A stretch of DNA of 64,000 nt from Stereocaulon alpinum. Lineage: Eukaryota > Ascomycota > Lecanoromycetes > Lecanorales > Stereocaulaceae. Position numbers and translations under genes: made by a program. Below, in pieces: positions 11,362 through 22,068 of the stretch (its first letter is position 1; each line of letters opens with the position of its first letter). The notes beneath the pieces are model-generated. The model worked only from the letters and a program-made list of their open reading frames with translations, was not told the origin of the DNA and searched no databases. Location of the stretch: NCBI GenBank assembly GCA_018257865.1, contig JAEUBA010000007.1, positions 62,001 to 126,000 of the forward strand. Reading direction: 5' to 3'.

Positions 11362-12912
11362 ATGACTACCCTAGCAAATGGCTTAGAGCCATCAAGGGAG
11401 AGATGGTACCTCACCCATTCAAACACTAAGACATTGTCACCAGAAGCTAACGTTTCAGAAGGCGGTACCTCGACAACTTTCTGAACAAGCCTGGTCCAAC
11501 TTCAGATCCAGATTGGTTACCGGGTGAACAGACCATCACCGGTCTTGAGACGTCAAAGGTCCTGTCAGTAAGAATTATGAGCCTTTCGTATAAACGGTTT
11601 CTCTAACCCGTCATAGCGTTATGTATATGCTGCCTAAACCACACAGGATTTGAGGTACTGATGTAGCTACAGAGGCGCTGGAGGATTGGGGTGTGAAATA
11701 TTGAAGAACCTAGCCCTGTCAGGGTTCAAAGATATACATGTCATAGATATGGGTATGTCGTAAGAAGCGCTGTTGCTCTTACAGCTTAAGCTAAAAAGGA
11801 CCAGACACCATCGATGTTTCAAACCTCAATCGCCAATTTTTATTCCGCGAAGCCGATGTCGGAAAGTCGAAAGCTGAGTGTGCAGCGGCCTTTGTCGAAA
11901 AGAGGGTTAAGGGTGTAGAGATAACGCCTTTCAATGGCAAGATCCAAGACAAGGATGAAGAGTATTACATGCAGTTTAAAATGATCGTATGCGGCTTAGA
12001 CAGCATCGAAGCAAGGCGCTGGATCAATGCTACCCTGGTGGGAATGGTAGACATGGAGAACCCAGAAAGCCTCAAGCCACTTATAGATGGTGGAACAGAG
12101 GGTAGAAGCTCGGATAGCTTTCAGGGACGCACGCAAATGCTGACACGAAGTATGCAGGTTTCAAGGGACAAGCAAGGGTCATCTTACCCACCATGAATGC
12201 CTGTATAGAATGCCAACTCGACATGCACGCCCCTCGCGCAGCTGTTCCTCTCTGCACATTAGCGACAATACCACGACAACCTGCACATTGCATCGAATGG
12301 GCGCATATCATCGCGTGGGAAGAACATCGCAAAGACGAGGTTCTCGACACTGACGACCCTGAACACATAACATGGCTGTATCAGAAAGCTCTCGCACGTG
12401 CGGAAGAGTTCAACATTCCAGGAGTGACGTATTCAGTTACTCAAGGAGTCGTCAAAAATATTATTCCAGCCATCGCTTCCACAAATGCTATCATCGCCGC
12501 AAGTTGCTGTAACGAAGCCTTCAAGATCGCCACTAGCTGTAACCCCTGGCTACAGAATTACATGATGTATAGCGGAGATGAGGGAGTCTATACCTACACG
12601 TTCGAGACCGAACAAAAAGAAGATTGCCCAGTCTGTGGCAATCTGGCAAAGAACCTGACAGTGAATCCGAACATGACCTTGCAAGAGTTCATCGACAGCC
12701 TTGGTGAACGAGCTGAAGCGCAATTGAAGAAGCCGACTCTACGTACTGAGGAGAAGTCGCTGTATTCACAGTTCCCGGCTTCGCTCAGAGAGCAGACTGC
12801 GCCGAACCTGAATAAGAAGCTCTCAGAGCTGGTGGAAAATGGAGAAGAGATTGGTGTGTCTGATCCAGCTTTTGCGATTGCGTTCAAGTATAAGCTGGTC
12901 TTTAGCTCTTGA
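11362..12912 (+). CDS. UBA3: NEDD8-activating enzyme E1 catalytic subunit Uba3
   Basis: Adenylates NEDD8/Rub1 and forms the E1 thioester, acting with Ula1/APP-BP1 to start cullin neddylation. Exons are 11362-11405, 11462-11563, 11617-11622, 11673-11752, 11805-12101 and 12158-12912, giving 427 aa. Splicing a 6-nt microexon (cgttat, 11617-11622) restores the nucleotide-binding motif VLVIGAGGLGCEI exactly. Also visible are DMDTIDVSNLNRQFLFR, the zinc-binding CIEC and CPVCG pairs, the catalytic cysteine in PLCTLATIPRQ, and the C-terminal ubiquitin-fold domain. Intron 1 ends at a CAGAAG tandem acceptor and only the distal AG keeps the frame. The microexon model is by eye but is phase-perfect, with branch sites in both flanking introns (53 and 50 nt). 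Confidence 0.93.
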
Positions 12913-13106
12913 ACTAGCGCCTCTTGACGTGGAGGATAACATTGCATAGCAACGGGCGTTACATGTGAAATGAAGAGGGGCGTGATAGTCCAGGGACTCT
13001 CAAAATCCCTAACTTCAAAACAATATAGATCCTCATGTTCTATAATCCATCAAACACCGCACATGAAACCACATGATCCAACCTCCTAGCACAAGACCCC
13101 CACACC

Positions 13107-13801
13107 TCAATCCTCCCTCCCATCCTCTGGCAACCGCAGCATAATCCGAAACTCATACGGTCCCCACCCCCACTTCCCACCCTTAGCCCCAGGCACAAAC
13201 TCCCTCAAATCAACCTCCACACTCCCAACATCCCTAAACCCAGCTCGTAAATACAAAGGATGTCCCACAGGTGTGCTCTCCAGCCAACACGGTATGCGGC
13301 TTTGATCCGCCTCCGAGGTAGCCCAATGCACCAAAGCCGTTCCAATACCTTTGCCCTGGTGTGCTGGATGCGTCGCAAGAGCACCGATATAGATATATTT
13401 CTTGCCAGCTAGCCAATTATTTCTCGTCTTGCTGAATTCTTTACTTAAGTATTCATACAGAAGATTTTCACCCATCGTATGCGAAATTCCGAGTGGATGC
13501 GTCATCTCTGCTGGGACATCTCCCCCTCTTGTGACTCTGGGGATCCGATCGAACCGAACGCCGTCCATCCTAATATCTCGTCTGTGCTCTCATCGACAGC
13601 TTTGATTATGGTACCATTCGGATTCGAAAAGGCTACTTCGAGATACTGCTCCAGCTTTTTCTGGCGCGTGGCATCGTCTTGGAAGGAAAGGCGGGAGATA
13701 TTGTCATGTGCGAAGGCGGCGATGTCGATGCGGGCGATGGCGGGGATGTCGGATCTCGAGGCTTCTTTGAGGGTGAAGTGGGTGGAGGTTGGGCGTTTCA
13801 T
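13107..13801 (-). pseudogene. GNAT-family N-acetyltransferase with a frame break
   Basis: Two overlapping minus-strand frames together encode one GNAT protein. The N-terminal frame starts at the ATG at 13801 (MKRPTSTHFTLKEAS, then the DIPAIARIDIAAFAHD helix). The C-terminal frame, read to 13107, holds the acetyl-CoA loop in ATHPAHQGKGIGTALVHWA and the late strand PLYLRAGFRDVG. The shift falls in the overlap 13502-13568, near a run of five C at 13523-13527. No intron of normal length fits. One missing base would explain it, so this is either a sequencing or assembly error in a homopolymer, or a recent inactivation. The substrate is unknown. UBA3 ends 194 bp away in convergent orientation. Confidence 0.75.
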
Positions 13802-16800
13802 GGTGGAGCAGTGGGTCGATGCGCTGTTGTTAGTTTCGATAGTCGATGTGGATCTGAGTTACACAGTTGCTTGATTAGGAGCTGCACGAGCATGATACCA
13901 GGCAGCTGTCGATGATGCCGGGTACCGTGATAAGGTGTCGTACAGAGTCGACTGGTGGGGTTCATGTACCCCTGCGGCGGGACGCTTCTGACCTTTTGAG
14001 GAAGGTCCTTCAAACAACATCGGGTTCATTGCCTTGCATCAATGTTTGGTCAATCCAGCTTGCTAGAGCCTTTTAAACGATGTTAGGGGAAGAGAAATCA
14101 TGGTATCTAGTCACTTGTGTAGGTTTCAATATGGGGTATGATGACAGGTTTGTAGGCCAACAACCCAAGCTCTCTCTCGATTAATCTTCGTCAGAACCCT
14201 CAATAGATGCCGCGGGTTCCTTTTTAGATTTGGCTACACAGCAGACAGCATGCATTCAAGAGAAGTAGTATGCCAGAAGCTGGGGAGACAAAGCCTTCAG
14301 CTGGAAACACGACAGCAAAATCTTTTGCGTGAGTCGGGCTGTGGAGCCAAGCTCAGCACGGTGGCCCCACGAGATCCTGTACGATCACCGCAGTACACGC
14401 GTCACATTCCTCACATAACAACGTGACAATGCAAGTAGAATCACAGTACGGCGCATATCGATCACTTCTCGGCTGGGCTGTGATAAGGACCAGTCGTTAT
14501 CAAGAACATCAATACCCCAATACCCTCCCTCAGCCGAACGAGGAAATGATTTGCGAGCCTGCCTAAAACATACTATCAGCTGCAACAGACGGCACAGTAT
14601 GCCGCTGTCTTGATCAGCAAGAGACATGAGGGTGATAAGGCTCAGTGCAGATGGACCAAGGTGGATGTCATCAGCCGCAGATACAAGCTCATTCAAGGTC
14701 TCCGAAAACTGTTATGCGCTCCACTTTATGGCATCGTCGGGTTCGAGATCCTCAGCCTAACGTGGATGGCGGGACGGCCGACGATCCTGCTCAATGTGGC
14801 CGCCAAAGATTTACCTGCTTCATCCTTTTTGAACCATATGACCTACTGGATGCACTCCAGGTAAGAGGTTTGGGCATTAAGATTCTGACCATGCATAACT
14901 GGTACACGGTCCGATTCCTGAGAGATAAGTGTTCGCGATTTCGTTGGTTAGAGCCGAAGACCATCTCACGCCAATGTCTGTGCACACGGATGGTCAGACG
15001 CTACCCTCACCGTCCCTATCTTTCCGAAGTGAATCATTGGGACAACTACAGAGGGCTGCCGAAAGCACATACACCGGACTTCTTTGTTGGGAAGAGATAG
15101 GCGAGTACTTGGATAACTCGATGTTGGAAAGGACAGGGCGACTCTTCGTAGTGAGTAATCTAGATGGATTGGCTATTTGCGTCTTTGAGCGCGGTGACCG
15201 TCCGTCTCATACTCGAAAGAGAAATTGAGTTGCTACCTTTGGAAGCAGAATGACGATAGAAGAAAGGCCCCGTCATGGAACGGTCTAAAAGAGGCGGTAT
15301 ACGACGGTGAAGTAGGAAAGGTACAACGAGGAAACTCAGGCTCTAGCAGCATGGAAAGTCTCATGGCATTGTGGCAGCTGCCGTTTTCACATAAAAGCAG
15401 AGTCTTGGGGCTTGTAGCGTGGCGAGTGCGATCGCACTTTGAAGTCAATAGGTTTCGCTCTCGATGCTGGATCTCGTGCTAAGCCCTCACATACTCGTGT
15501 CTGCCACAGGCAGATATAAGCAGGCTTGTTTAAGTGTGTGCTTTTAGTCAGGTACGCCTTGTTATTGAGAAAATATGAAAGCATGACTTGCTCCGTGACG
15601 GGACGACATTTAGGCTCAGTAGAGGCGACAAGATGGGTAATTATGTTAGGATAAGAAAGCGGGATATTGGTGCCTTATGAGTTAGAACTTCCGAGGCCAC
15701 TCGCCGAGTCTAGTGTGGTTCCCCAAAGCAGAGAGTCGATCCCAAGCCATCTCGGCCGATTCTTCGTTATAAGTACTTAGACACGGATGTCACTGCACAA
15801 AGTACAACCGCCAATGCGCTTTACAGCATCATATGGCGAGTCAACACGGTGTTGGTGACCTAAAAGGCAAGTCATGGGCACTTGACTCGTGCCACCCGAA
15901 CGCAATTTGAGTGTTGAAACCGGTGTAACATAGCACCTGGCCAGCACATAGTGTTATATAACGTCTGCTTGTTGGATTGTTTGAGAGATGATCAAAGTTC
16001 AAATATCAATCTCCATGGAAAAGGAAGCTGGGCAAGTTATGAGGTATCGGCTGGGGTTCACTAAACTTGGTCTCTTCCTCCATCGCCGTCAACTAGGTAG
16101 CCATTCAGATCGAAGAGTCTTTCAGGCCCATCGCTTGTGACATACAAGACGGTCTGAGCCCTAAAACTGAACACGCCAGTCGCTCGCGTGTGAGATGTCT
16201 GTTGAGGGCTAGCGAAGACGTTTGCCCGTATCCGTTGAAATGGGTTGGTATAATACAATACGAGAAGAGACATCACGCACGGGTCAAGTGAGAGCTTTCT
16301 TTGGCGGGCTGACACCTCAGCCGAGTTCATTCGCGTCGCATTACCCTCCATCGGAATTGCTAAGCCCTGGTTGAGGACGTTCAGTAGCGAAGAACCCTGT
16401 ATCCGCGATCAACGCATTGTGTGGCAGGCTCATGTAAGCAACGATCTATGAACATTGTTCAATCAGCTATCGGTTAATTGTAGCCTTATCCTGGAGATGC
16501 ATGTCGACAGCGATCATGTGGATCGAGGGAGTTGCCGCGTTGTCATCGGATAAGCCAGGTGATGGATACAGACATAAATAGGCTGCACTGCGCTATCCCG
16601 CAGCGATACTGATTGACCACTGTCCTCCAAAGCCGATGATAAGGGGCGTGGTGTTGCTAAGGTGCCTCGATACAAGAACAAGGCAAATTGAGAACTGACC
16701 GCAATGCCAAGCATGACTGTCTCGCGGAAGATCTGCCGGCCCGCAAAGACAGTCGACTATCTTCACCTTCCACTCTTGCCAAACGAGGCCTGCTATCTAC

Positions 16801-18020
16801 CTTGTGATGACAACAACGGAGTAAAGCGTCTCCCTGTAGTCAAGGCTGTGTCATAGCGTACAATTCATCCAGCAAGCCCTTCCATCTCGCTTTTCCTAAT
16901 CCCCTACCCATGGACTGTGGCGCATGACGATCTCTGCTTTGAGAGGATTTATGGACGTCATAGAACCCTCCAATTTCCTGGCAGAGTATCGGGACAGCTT
17001 CTATTCGTAGATAGTAGGCCGTTGAGATAACCAAATTACATGATATTATGACTACGCAAAAGAGTCACCACTGATGGTGTGAAAAACTGCGAAAACAGAT
17101 ACCTAGGTTCGTTGGTGTTGACAATGGCGACCCAGTGGTCAATCTTTTGGGTAACAACATCCGAAGATGTGGCACTACTTTTGTCCCATTTCGGAGCATG
17201 CCTCGTTTGCTGGACGGATCGTTGGGGTTTTAGCGGATTCATCTACTCGAATCCGACCACCATATCAACCGGAGGAAGGGTGGCACACCGACCTCGAGCA
17301 GAAGGAGAATGTTGTCTAAAGCCTTAACAGAATTGGCAAGTACACGCCCAGCGAGACCTTGCCAAGGACATAATCATAGCGCCTATCATCACAAAGACCT
17401 TCGACGTTAAGCAATATCGGGTGTATCTAGCGGCTGGCATCAATGTCTGAACCTTGCTTCGGGCCCCATACTTCTTTCCGTATTTTCGTTGCTATTCAGA
17501 CGGTAGCGATGCGAAACATGTGCCTCATTGTGCGTGCTTCCTTGCCCCTCAGATTTCATTCCTTGAAGATCCCGAAGACTCTCTTCTTTCCCGGCATCAA
17601 CCGTCAATTACTCGGAGCGGAAGTTTTATCGCAACCCACAGCTCGTCAATTATACTGCTCGGACTCTTCACACATCATTCTGTCAAGCGCTGGTGGAGAC
17701 TCCGCTTTCATTGTTGGTGCCTACCCCTCGACATATCACTGTTCTTTATGGGCGACATGCTTCTTTATTTTTGATCTGAAGTATTGTCGAAGACTATGCC
17801 AACTCGCAGCGTAAGTCATATGCTACGGAGTAGAGCAGATTGGGGAAGCGTGAGAGGGTTTGGCGATTCTGAGCAATCGCAGCGCGCCCAGGTATGTTCG
17901 ATAAACTCTTATTGACATTTTAATAGAGCATACGCTAGGGGACCGCGAGTCCCTACAATATCCAGACTGTTTCTAGGAGCCAGACCTTTGCTAAAGCAAT
18001 GGATACAGAGCCTCCCAAAG
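13802..18020. other. gene-poor region, no recognisable intact gene
   Basis: About 4.2 kb with only short open frames on both strands. The longest are 14645-15100 (+, 151 codons), 17443-17814 (+, 123 codons) and 14385-14696 (-, 103 codons). None resembles a family I know. Frames swap every 200-300 bp, which fits decayed sequence better than multi-exon genes, although a fungus-specific gene with many introns cannot be excluded around 14600-15250. Confidence 0.5.
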
Positions 18021-18029
18021 CATTCACCA

Positions 18030-18390
18030 TTGCTAGTCTACGACTATAATTGATTTGCTTCGTTGGCTTCCTATGTTCCACTATGGTTGGCTATGATGGA
18101 TCCAAGCTCAGCGGACTCCTTCAGAACCATCATTTCACAGATTTTCTCAAAGATCAAACACCGGCAGATGGGTGGGTATTGTTTCCTCTTTTCGCTCCAT
18201 CGCAGCAATTTCTACCAGCGGTCCTGCTCTGGATACTTGGGGTCGAAGGAAAGGCATATCTCTTGGAGCGCGCTTCATCATTGTCGGTACTACCATACAA
18301 GGAACGGCAGCAGATATATTCCATCGACTGCTGACCAAACAGCTCGTTGCTGGGCAAGGAATATCAAAACTTGCCGAATCTTAACACTAT
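18030..18390 (+). pseudogene. relic of an MFS sugar transporter
   Basis: The frame at 18050-18175 reads CFVGFLCSTMVGYDGSKL, then GLLQNHHFTDFLKD, the loop after the first membrane helix of fungal hexose/lactose permeases. The next frame (from about 18172) continues with GIVSSFRSIAAISTSGPALD, TWGRRKGISLGARFIIVGT and TIQGTAA, the second and third helices with the family's GRR motif. A frameshift therefore lies at about 18165-18175. The normal FxGP segment is shortened, and the remaining nine helices are absent downstream, where the sequence becomes AT-rich. This is a fragment of about 110 codons. Family assignment is by motif recognition. Confidence 0.7.
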
Positions 18391-19228
18391 ATATCTATAC
18401 AACAGCTTAGTAAAATCTATATCTTTGAGGCGCAGATTATTCAGCAAGATTCTAAGAACTATGTTATTAATTCTTTAAGGAATCTGATTGATTATGACTA
18501 AAGTGTTCCTACTATAGAATTTGCGACTGGAAGGGTGCCAAGGTTTAGCCCCTGAAACGAGATATTCAGCGGTCGATGGGATATGGGAGCATTTCACGCG
18601 ACCGAAGTCGATTCTGTAGTCCACGATGTATGCATTCCCAAGGCGGTGTTGCAACCATGACGAATGTCTGCGAGTGGGTAGATTCGGGAAGCATGGATTA
18701 GTTTATAGTAATCAGTGCAAGATGTTGGTTAGGCTAGGTCGGTCTTCAGCCATCTAGACTTCTGTATCGTGCATATTCTTCGGGTCCGAGCTGTGGTACG
18801 TACCGTCCACGAAGATTTGTCCTGACAGCTCCAGCTATACAATGTAGGAGTAAGAACAGCTGATTATTCAATCGGTATTCTTGTTGCTGGAGCTATCAGA
18901 AGGAAAAACCATTGACTTCGTACAGACTCATTCGCTATCCACGCAAGCCATGCTCGCCATGAGCAGGACCGATTGAGGACCGATTTAAGGGACCGACTTA
19001 TGACAGAAACGACTCAAACGAGGCGTCCCGTCGGGCCGACCCTGATCTCCGATAAGAGCCTTGGCACTATCATCGATTGTTGATTGGCCTGCATGGAGCT
19101 CCTCGGTTCCCTCGAAGCTCAACATGCGAGCTCAGACAGCACAAGAGACACCAAGCACCCCTCAGAACCCACCCTCGAACCACTCACTCGCCATACACAT
19201 AAGAGTACCTGCTGAGAGCCTCAAAACA
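18391..19228. other. intergenic region with small foldback and direct repeats
   Basis: No gene seen. It starts with an AT-rich stretch after the transporter relic. CTGACAGCTCCAGC at 18822-18835 is matched by the inverted GCTGGAGCTATCAG at 18886-18899 (13 of 14 positions). Three spaced copies of GACCGA follow between about 18967 and 18997. The last 200 bp should contain the promoter of the calycin-like gene. Confidence 0.5.
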
Positions 19229-20060
19229 ATGGCAGCTCCACCAGAAAAGACACTCAAAGATCTCAATGGGAAATGGGTGATGGTGTGCCCCACCACAGCC
19301 TCCCACCTCTCATCTGCTCACTTTCATTTAGAATAAGAGCCTCTCAGACGACTACGACCGTATCCTCGAAATGGTAAACTCATTCCACAACCACCCCTCC
19401 CATTCCATCCCAACCCCTCACTAACATACCCACCCACCCCTCTAGCAAGGCATAGGCTGGTTCCTCCGCAAAGCCATCTCCTTCGCAACAGTAACCCTAA
19501 CAATAAACCAATACATCGACTCCGAAAACCTAACCCACATCGACATCAAACAAGTAGCCACCGGCGGCGTCCAAGGCACAACTGAAAACCGCACGCTGGA
19601 TTGGAAATTCCGCGATCACAAGGATGGGATTTTTGGAAATGTAAAGGGGCGGAGTCGGTGGGTGAAATTGGGGGATGTGGATGATGATGAGTTCTTGAAG
19701 GTGGGGTATGATGATTTGGAGGGGGAGCATGTGCAGGCTTGGGCGGAGAATGTGGAGAAGGGGTGGACGGCTGATCAGGTGAGTTTGTGTTTTCAGAGAT
19801 ATAAGGAAGAATGAGGAATAGAGGGCCTGATAGTGCTGAATTTGCGTCAGATCTGGGGATTCGAAAAAATCGATGAGGAGAGACGCTATGTGAGACATGT
19901 TGTTGTGAGGAAGGGTGATGACTGGAAACAGGCGAGGCTGGTATATGATTATCAAGGGTACGATCTTGGCCTTATCATCTTTCACACTCACTGCAGATGC
20001 TAACAGTTATCCAACAGTGCGGGCAAGAAGGACGATGACGACGCAGATCTGGCATACTAG
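19229..20060 (+). CDS. small calycin/lipocalin-like protein, function unknown
   Basis: Exons are 19229-19282, 19332-19373, 19446-19778, 19851-19957 and 20018-20060, giving 192 aa with all junctions in phase. The N-terminal LNGKWVMNKSLSDDYDRILE resembles the Gly-x-Trp start of the calycin (lipocalin/FABP) fold. It is followed by alternating strands such as ATVTLTINQYID and LTHIDIKQVATGG, and by TENRTLDWKFRDH and VRHVVVRKGDDW. Widespread fungal proteins of this kind are uncharacterised and the ligand is unknown. No signal peptide or membrane segment is seen, so it is probably cytosolic. The C-terminus is a lysine/aspartate-rich tail. The ATG at 19229 is chosen because the earlier ATG in this frame gives non-conserved sequence. 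Confidence 0.75.
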
Positions 20061-20696
20061 ACAAGGCGATGAGTACGGGTTACGACTTGACGACAGATGT
20101 GCACAGATTACTAGGATTCTGGGTAGAGGGCATGAAGACCAATTGGATGTATTTCGTTGTCTCAACGTACATCTATATTCTTGAAAGAAACAGCAATTCT
20201 CATAGAAAACCGCAATTATCACTCTGATATCCAACTTCATAAAAGACCTTTACCCGTCGATCGAGCTGTCAATCAATCTCTAGAATCTTTCGACGACTAT
20301 TTGTAGCCACGTTATCAAAGAAAAGAGACGTACTCACCGATACCCTCTCCATGCAACCCGAACTCCCAAACGGTATCCGTAACAGCTATCCCCCAGCCTT
20401 CCATCACTGCGTAGGCTTGGGCCAAGCAAACATTGACCACGATTGTATTCTGTACGAGCGCCGCGGTAGGAAAAGAACTAGCGATAGACGTCGCTTGAAA
20501 GCCATAAACCATCAACTACGCTAAGAACCCGATGCTTTCCGAGGATTAGTGTGTCCAGATTGGATTCAAGAGCGGTGAAGGGTTTATTTAAGAGGTTGCC
20601 TTCCCTGAAGCGCATTCAGAGTTTATGTACTGTTACCAGAAGCATTGCAGTGTGGATACTTTATAAGTCCAGTATTCTGTAGTAATGGATTGATTC
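20061..20696. other. intergenic region
   Basis: 636 bp downstream of the calycin-like gene, with no supportable gene. It presumably holds that gene's 3' UTR. Short frames on both strands do not resemble known proteins. Confidence 0.5.
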
Positions 20697-20855
20697 CCCC
20701 AAGTGAGATCGCTCTCCCAATCATCTTCCCACTGGGAAGCTCAATGATGGGTTCTGTTTCCCAAGTGAGATCACTTTCCCAACCATCTTCCCACTGGGAA
20801 GCTCAACAATGGGTTCTGTTCCCCAAGTGAGATCGCTCTCCCAACCATCTTCCCC
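20697..20855. repeat. 62-bp tandem repeat, about 2.5 copies
   Basis: The motif AAGTGAGATC recurs at 20701, 20763 and 20825, a period of 62 bp, with most other positions conserved between copies. Each full unit contains the near-palindrome CTTCCCACTGGGAAG (7-bp arms, 1-nt centre). The array ends 8 bp outside the stop codon of the minus-strand F-box gene, so it lies in its 3' UTR. Confidence 0.9.
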
Positions 20856-20862
20856 AAGCGAA

Positions 20863-22068
20863 TCACTTCCCACTCCCACTCGTCGTCTGCACCCTGGTGC
20901 TCTCGTTTGACCTCCTCCATTCAAAGCACTCGATGAACGCCGTGAGCTCGATGTTGGTGAACCATTCGATGCTTTCCATCTGGGTCGTCCAGCTTTCGTC
21001 CATTGTGCCCGCGAAAGGCACCTTGTCAAAAGCAACCTCGGTCAGCGTTGCCTGGTGGTTGATGGAAAGTCGAAGCATGTCATCCACGAAGAACCGAACG
21101 CTCCGTAGCCTCAGATAGATAAGAGCATGCCGCTCGATGCTTGTCACCAGGCGCTTGGTCTCGTCGGCATATAACACTAGGTGCGTGAAGCCGAGTGAAA
21201 AGCGAGATAAATGTTGCATGGTGGGAAGCATCACAAACAAGTTCTCGAGGTCTGGCACTGAGTATTCATGACCCGGTGTACGGCCCCGTCCGTCGATTTG
21301 AAGGTTGAGGTCAGTGACGTTTGCGAATGCACTAGTAGTCGAGCTCATGAGGACGGCGTTGTCTTCAGGGTCGGGCAGGCTGAGGGATGAGAGAGGGAGT
21401 CCCATTTTAAGAGGAAGTCGATGCTCGCTTTCCGACCAATTGCCGATATGAACTTCTCGAAGGTGGATTCCAGGTTGGCTAAGCGCTTCGATGAGATCGT
21501 GAAAACCTTTGCGTTCAATGAAGTGGTACTTCGATTTGTGTTGATAGGACCAATAGGAAAGGCCGAGGATAGTGGACGCAAAGCCATCGGTTCTGGCCCC
21601 ACCCTTGAATGAACAGTTCGGGTTCCTAGAAGGTCCTCCAATGACAGAGACTTTCTCCAGTCTTGACAAGCGAGGTAATCCTTCTCGCAAGAGGTTCGAC
21701 AGGCCATCCAATATCTGTTGCTGCTCTCGAAACAATCGCCAATACTCGTCGAATGCATGATCACGTTCTGCCCGAGACTTTGTGTATGACGTTGTTAACG
21801 CCTTTTCGAAAAAAATGCGGTAGGTGAGATTGCGGACGAGTTGAGTATCGTCATAAATAAAGTGTCTCACATGCTGATGGAAGTCTGGGTGCCTGGTCAC
21901 ATACAAGAAGGCGTCCACGGATTTTTCCGTCGGCGAGAAGGTGAGCTCGGTGTACAACAGGTCACAGCCGCAACGCGCAAGTCGGCGGCAGAGGCTTCGA
22001 AGAGCTGCGAGATCTCTTTGAGCAAGATAACGGAGAATCTGAAGGACAACTTCATCTGCAAGATTCAA
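20863..22068 (-). CDS. F-box protein, 5' end uncertain
   Basis: About 400 codons opening with an F-box (LADEVVLQILRYLAQRDLAALRSL, then CRRLARCGCDLLY), the segment that binds Skp1 in SCF ubiquitin ligases. The rest is leucine-rich without an obvious repeat and probably recognises a substrate that is not known. There is no in-frame ATG at the start of the open frame, which begins at TTG. A TCTTGCAG acceptor ends at 22056, immediately before the second base of the Asp codon in LADEV, so a short 5' exon upstream is likely. I could not place it with a phase-correct ATG. A 62-bp tandem repeat follows the stop codon. Confidence 0.75.
   Translation of the reverse strand: MNLADEVVLQILRYLAQRDLAALRSLCRRLARCGCDLLYTELTFSPTEKSVDAFLYVTRHPDFHQHVRHFIYDDTQLVRNLTYRIFFEKALTTSYTKSRAERDHAFDEYWRLFREQQQILDGLSNLLREGLPRLSRLEKVSVIGGPSRNPNCSFKGGARTDGFASTILGLSYWSYQHKSKYHFIERKGFHDLIEALSQPGIHLREVHIGNWSESEHRLPLKMGLPLSSLSLPDPEDNAVLMSSTTSAFANVTDLNLQIDGRGRTPGHEYSVPDLENLFVMLPTMQHLSRFSLGFTHLVLYADETKRLVTSIERHALIYLRLRSVRFFVDDMLRLSINHQATLTEVAFDKVPFAGTMDESWTTQMESIEWFTNIELTAFIECFEWRRSNESTRVQTTSGSGK

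Noticed and set aside
11623..11672. Alternative UBA3 model extending exon 2 to 11567 (GTAAGA donor) and skipping the microexon
   Set aside because: The stronger-looking donor gives a frame that cannot produce the GAGGLG motif; the 6-nt exon with the GTCAGT donor does.
13519..13566. A very short intron to explain the GNAT frame change
   Set aside because: The only GT..AG pair in phase is about 20 nt long, below the usable minimum; a base-level frameshift is simpler.
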